DNA of 6,740 nucleotides from Methanosarcinales archaeon. GTDB lineage: Archaea; Halobacteriota; Methanosarcinia; Methanosarcinales; Methanogasteraceae. The stretch spans positions 1-6,740 of the forward strand of contig DAOVGO010000086.1 of the NCBI GenBank assembly GCA_030672345.1, read 5' to 3'. The notes beneath the pieces are model-generated. The model saw only the letters and a program-made list of their open reading frames with translations. It was not told the origin of the DNA and did no database searches. Position 1 is the stretch's first letter; each line of letters starts with the position of its first letter. The translations under genes and the position numbers were made by a program. Positions 5,302 to 6,740 of this stretch are shown piece after piece.

Positions 5302-6740
5302 ATGGCTCGATCTAAGAGCGGGATTGCAAACGTCGCCATCTTCCTTATACTGGTGTTCATCCTGTCGATCTCAGAGATAGTCCGTCTCGTCACTGATTAC
5401 TGGTGGTTCGACGCTCTTGGCTTCTCCCGGATCTTCATGGTCAGCTTGACCGCGAAACTGGTCTTATTCGCAGTTTCGGCGTCGTTTTTCCTCATCTTTC
5501 TGCTCGGTAACCTCTGGATATCCTCAAAAGCAAACCCATCCAGGTCGGAGGTCCCCTCAAAGTTAAAGATCGTGATTGCTCTGGTCTTATCGTTCTTTGT
5601 CGGGCTTGCAAGCTCGCAGAACTGGTTTGTGGTGCTACAGTACCTGAATCAGGAAACATTTAGTTTACAGGACCCGATCTTCCAGAAGAATGTCGCTTTC
5701 TACGTATTCTCGCTGCCGTTCATCCATGCGGTCCGGAGCTTCCTGATGGCTTGTGTGGTACTCACCATCATCATGGTGCTTCTGGACTACATGCAGTCGT
5801 TTATCATCCGCATGTTTAAGCAGGCGCAGGTTTCCACGTCAGTGGGCGAAGGTCCGATCTACGATGTCAGTTTCCAGTCGGCGATCGCAGGCATGAAACG
5901 GAATGCGCTTGCGCATATAGCCGTTCTCGGATCGTTCTTCTTCATCCTCCTTGCCGCGAACCACTATCTTGCCAGATTCTCCATAATGTACTCAGAAAAA
6001 GGGATCGTGGTGGGAGCTGGCTACACCGATGTCGCCATATACCTTCCGATCACCAAGATACTGGTGATACTTGCGTTAATCGTTGCCCTGTTGTTTTATG
6101 TCTGGATATTCTTCATTTCAGGCAGGCAGGATCGGAGGAAGAGCAGCATATTGGTTTATGCAGTGGTTTTTTACCTGCTGGTCTCATTCATTGGTCCAAC
6201 GGTGATTCCCGGAATCGTACAGACTTACAAAGTCTCGCCAAATGAGATAAGTCTGGAAGAGCCCTATATCGAGAACAACATCAGGTTTACAAAGATCGCT
6301 TATGGGCTTGCCGATGTGGAGGAGAAAACATTCAGGGCTGAGATGAATCTGACCCCCGAAGTGCTGGCAAACTCACAGGAAACGATGGACAACGTCCGAA
6401 TTCTCGATTTGAGACCGCTCGTACAGACATACAAGCAAATGCAGGAAATAAGGTTGTATTATGACCTTTCAGGTATCGACATCGACCGGTACGAGATCGA
6501 CGGAAGATACACCGAGGTGATGTTAGCTCCAAGAGAGATGGATCAGGACCAGATCGTGTCAAAGACGTGGGTAAACCTCCATACGGTCTACACACACGGA
6601 TTTGGTGTGGTGATGAGCCCTGTAAATAGCGTTACAAGGGAAGGGCTGCCCAACTATCTGATAAAAGATATTCCTCCGACGTACACCGTAGATGAACCAA
6701 AACTACAGATCGAAAAGCCACAAATATACTATGGAGAGCG
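5302..6740 (+). CDS. UPF0182 family integral membrane protein, N-terminal part, cut by the window edge
   Basis: About 479 residues are visible; family members usually run to 850-1000, so roughly half is missing at the right edge. The N-terminal half has seven predicted membrane helices at about 8-29, 48-71, 89-113, 131-165, 202-220, 248-274 and 283-305. A large soluble domain, probably outside the cell, starts after 306 with signature stretches TMDNVRILDLRPLVQTYKQM (361-380), EIRLYYDLSGIDIDRYEIDG (382-401), KTWVNLHTVYTHGFGVVMSP (421-440) and VTREGLPNYLIKDIPP (444-459), which match UPF0182 (Pfam PF03699) closely. The YWWFDALGFS motif at 33-42 is also typical. The function of the family is unknown; it occurs in actinobacteria, cyanobacteria, firmicutes and some archaea. 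The start is set by the TATA box 27 bases upstream. It has its own promoter and so is probably not part of the preceding operon. Confidence 0.92.
   Translation, partial: MARSKSGIANVAIFLILVFILSISEIVRLVTDYWWFDALGFSRIFMVSLTAKLVLFAVSASFFLIFLLGNLWISSKANPSRSEVPSKLKIVIALVLSFFVGLASSQNWFVVLQYLNQETFSLQDPIFQKNVAFYVFSLPFIHAVRSFLMACVVLTIIMVLLDYMQSFIIRMFKQAQVSTSVGEGPIYDVSFQSAIAGMKRNALAHIAVLGSFFFILLAANHYLARFSIMYSEKGIVVGAGYTDVAIYLPITKILVILALIVALLFYVWIFFISGRQDRRKSSILVYAVVFYLLVSFIGPTVIPGIVQTYKVSPNEISLEEPYIENNIRFTKIAYGLADVEEKTFRAEMNLTPEVLANSQETMDNVRILDLRPLVQTYKQMQEIRLYYDLSGIDIDRYEIDGRYTEVMLAPREMDQDQIVSKTWVNLHTVYTHGFGVVMSPVNSVTREGLPNYLIKDIPPTYTVDEPKLQIEKPQIYYGE

Noticed and set aside
1..6740. CRISPR array, tRNA, rRNA or insertion sequence
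   Set aside because: No regularly spaced repeats, cloverleaf, rRNA-like sequence or transposase motif was seen on either strand.

Overview
The window looks archaeal, most likely a euryarchaeon. Several genes have an A/T-rich TATA box about 25 bases before a start codon or expected transcription start. Two of these genes (start codons at 1157 and 5302) have no Shine-Dalgarno sequence and look leaderless, while others have strong GGAGG-type sites. The gene content also fits: a Trm112-like zinc protein, a haloarchaeal-type membrane-anchored protein, a chelatase-type AAA+ ATPase and a UPF0182 protein. I cannot place the organism more precisely; an anaerobic methanogen- or methanotroph-related lineage is only a guess.

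Left part (1-1128) is accessory DNA read on the minus strand. It holds the N-terminal 259 residues of a type I restriction endonuclease subunit (HsdR), cut by the window edge, with its own RBS and TATA box. Upstream of it is the C-terminal relic of a MacB/FtsX-type ABC transporter permease, which has lost its 5' part and carries a one-base frameshift at a homopolymer run. 1128-2377: the relic stops where a visibly A/T-richer GntP-family permease gene begins on the plus strand. This looks like an acquired gene, and its TATA box lies at the join.

Right part (2378-5039) is plus-strand and has ordinary G+C. A 138-base spacer with several inverted repeats leads to a 62/63-residue Trm112-like protein, followed by a 193-residue protein with a predicted beta-rich domain and two C-terminal membrane segments (probably DUF7524-like). 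A second promoter with an operator-like dyad drives a 141-residue three-helix membrane protein and, 16 bases later, a BchI/ChlI-type AAA+ ATPase. No chelatase D or H subunit is visible, so the job of this pair is open.

5040-6740: a 262-base spacer with a possible terminator and a hairpin precedes a leaderless gene for a UPF0182 membrane protein, which runs off the right edge. No rRNA, tRNA, CRISPR array or insertion sequence was found. The parts most worth a second look are the membrane protein/BchI-like ATPase pair, the dyads placed at two promoters, and the decayed ABC permease/GntP junction.
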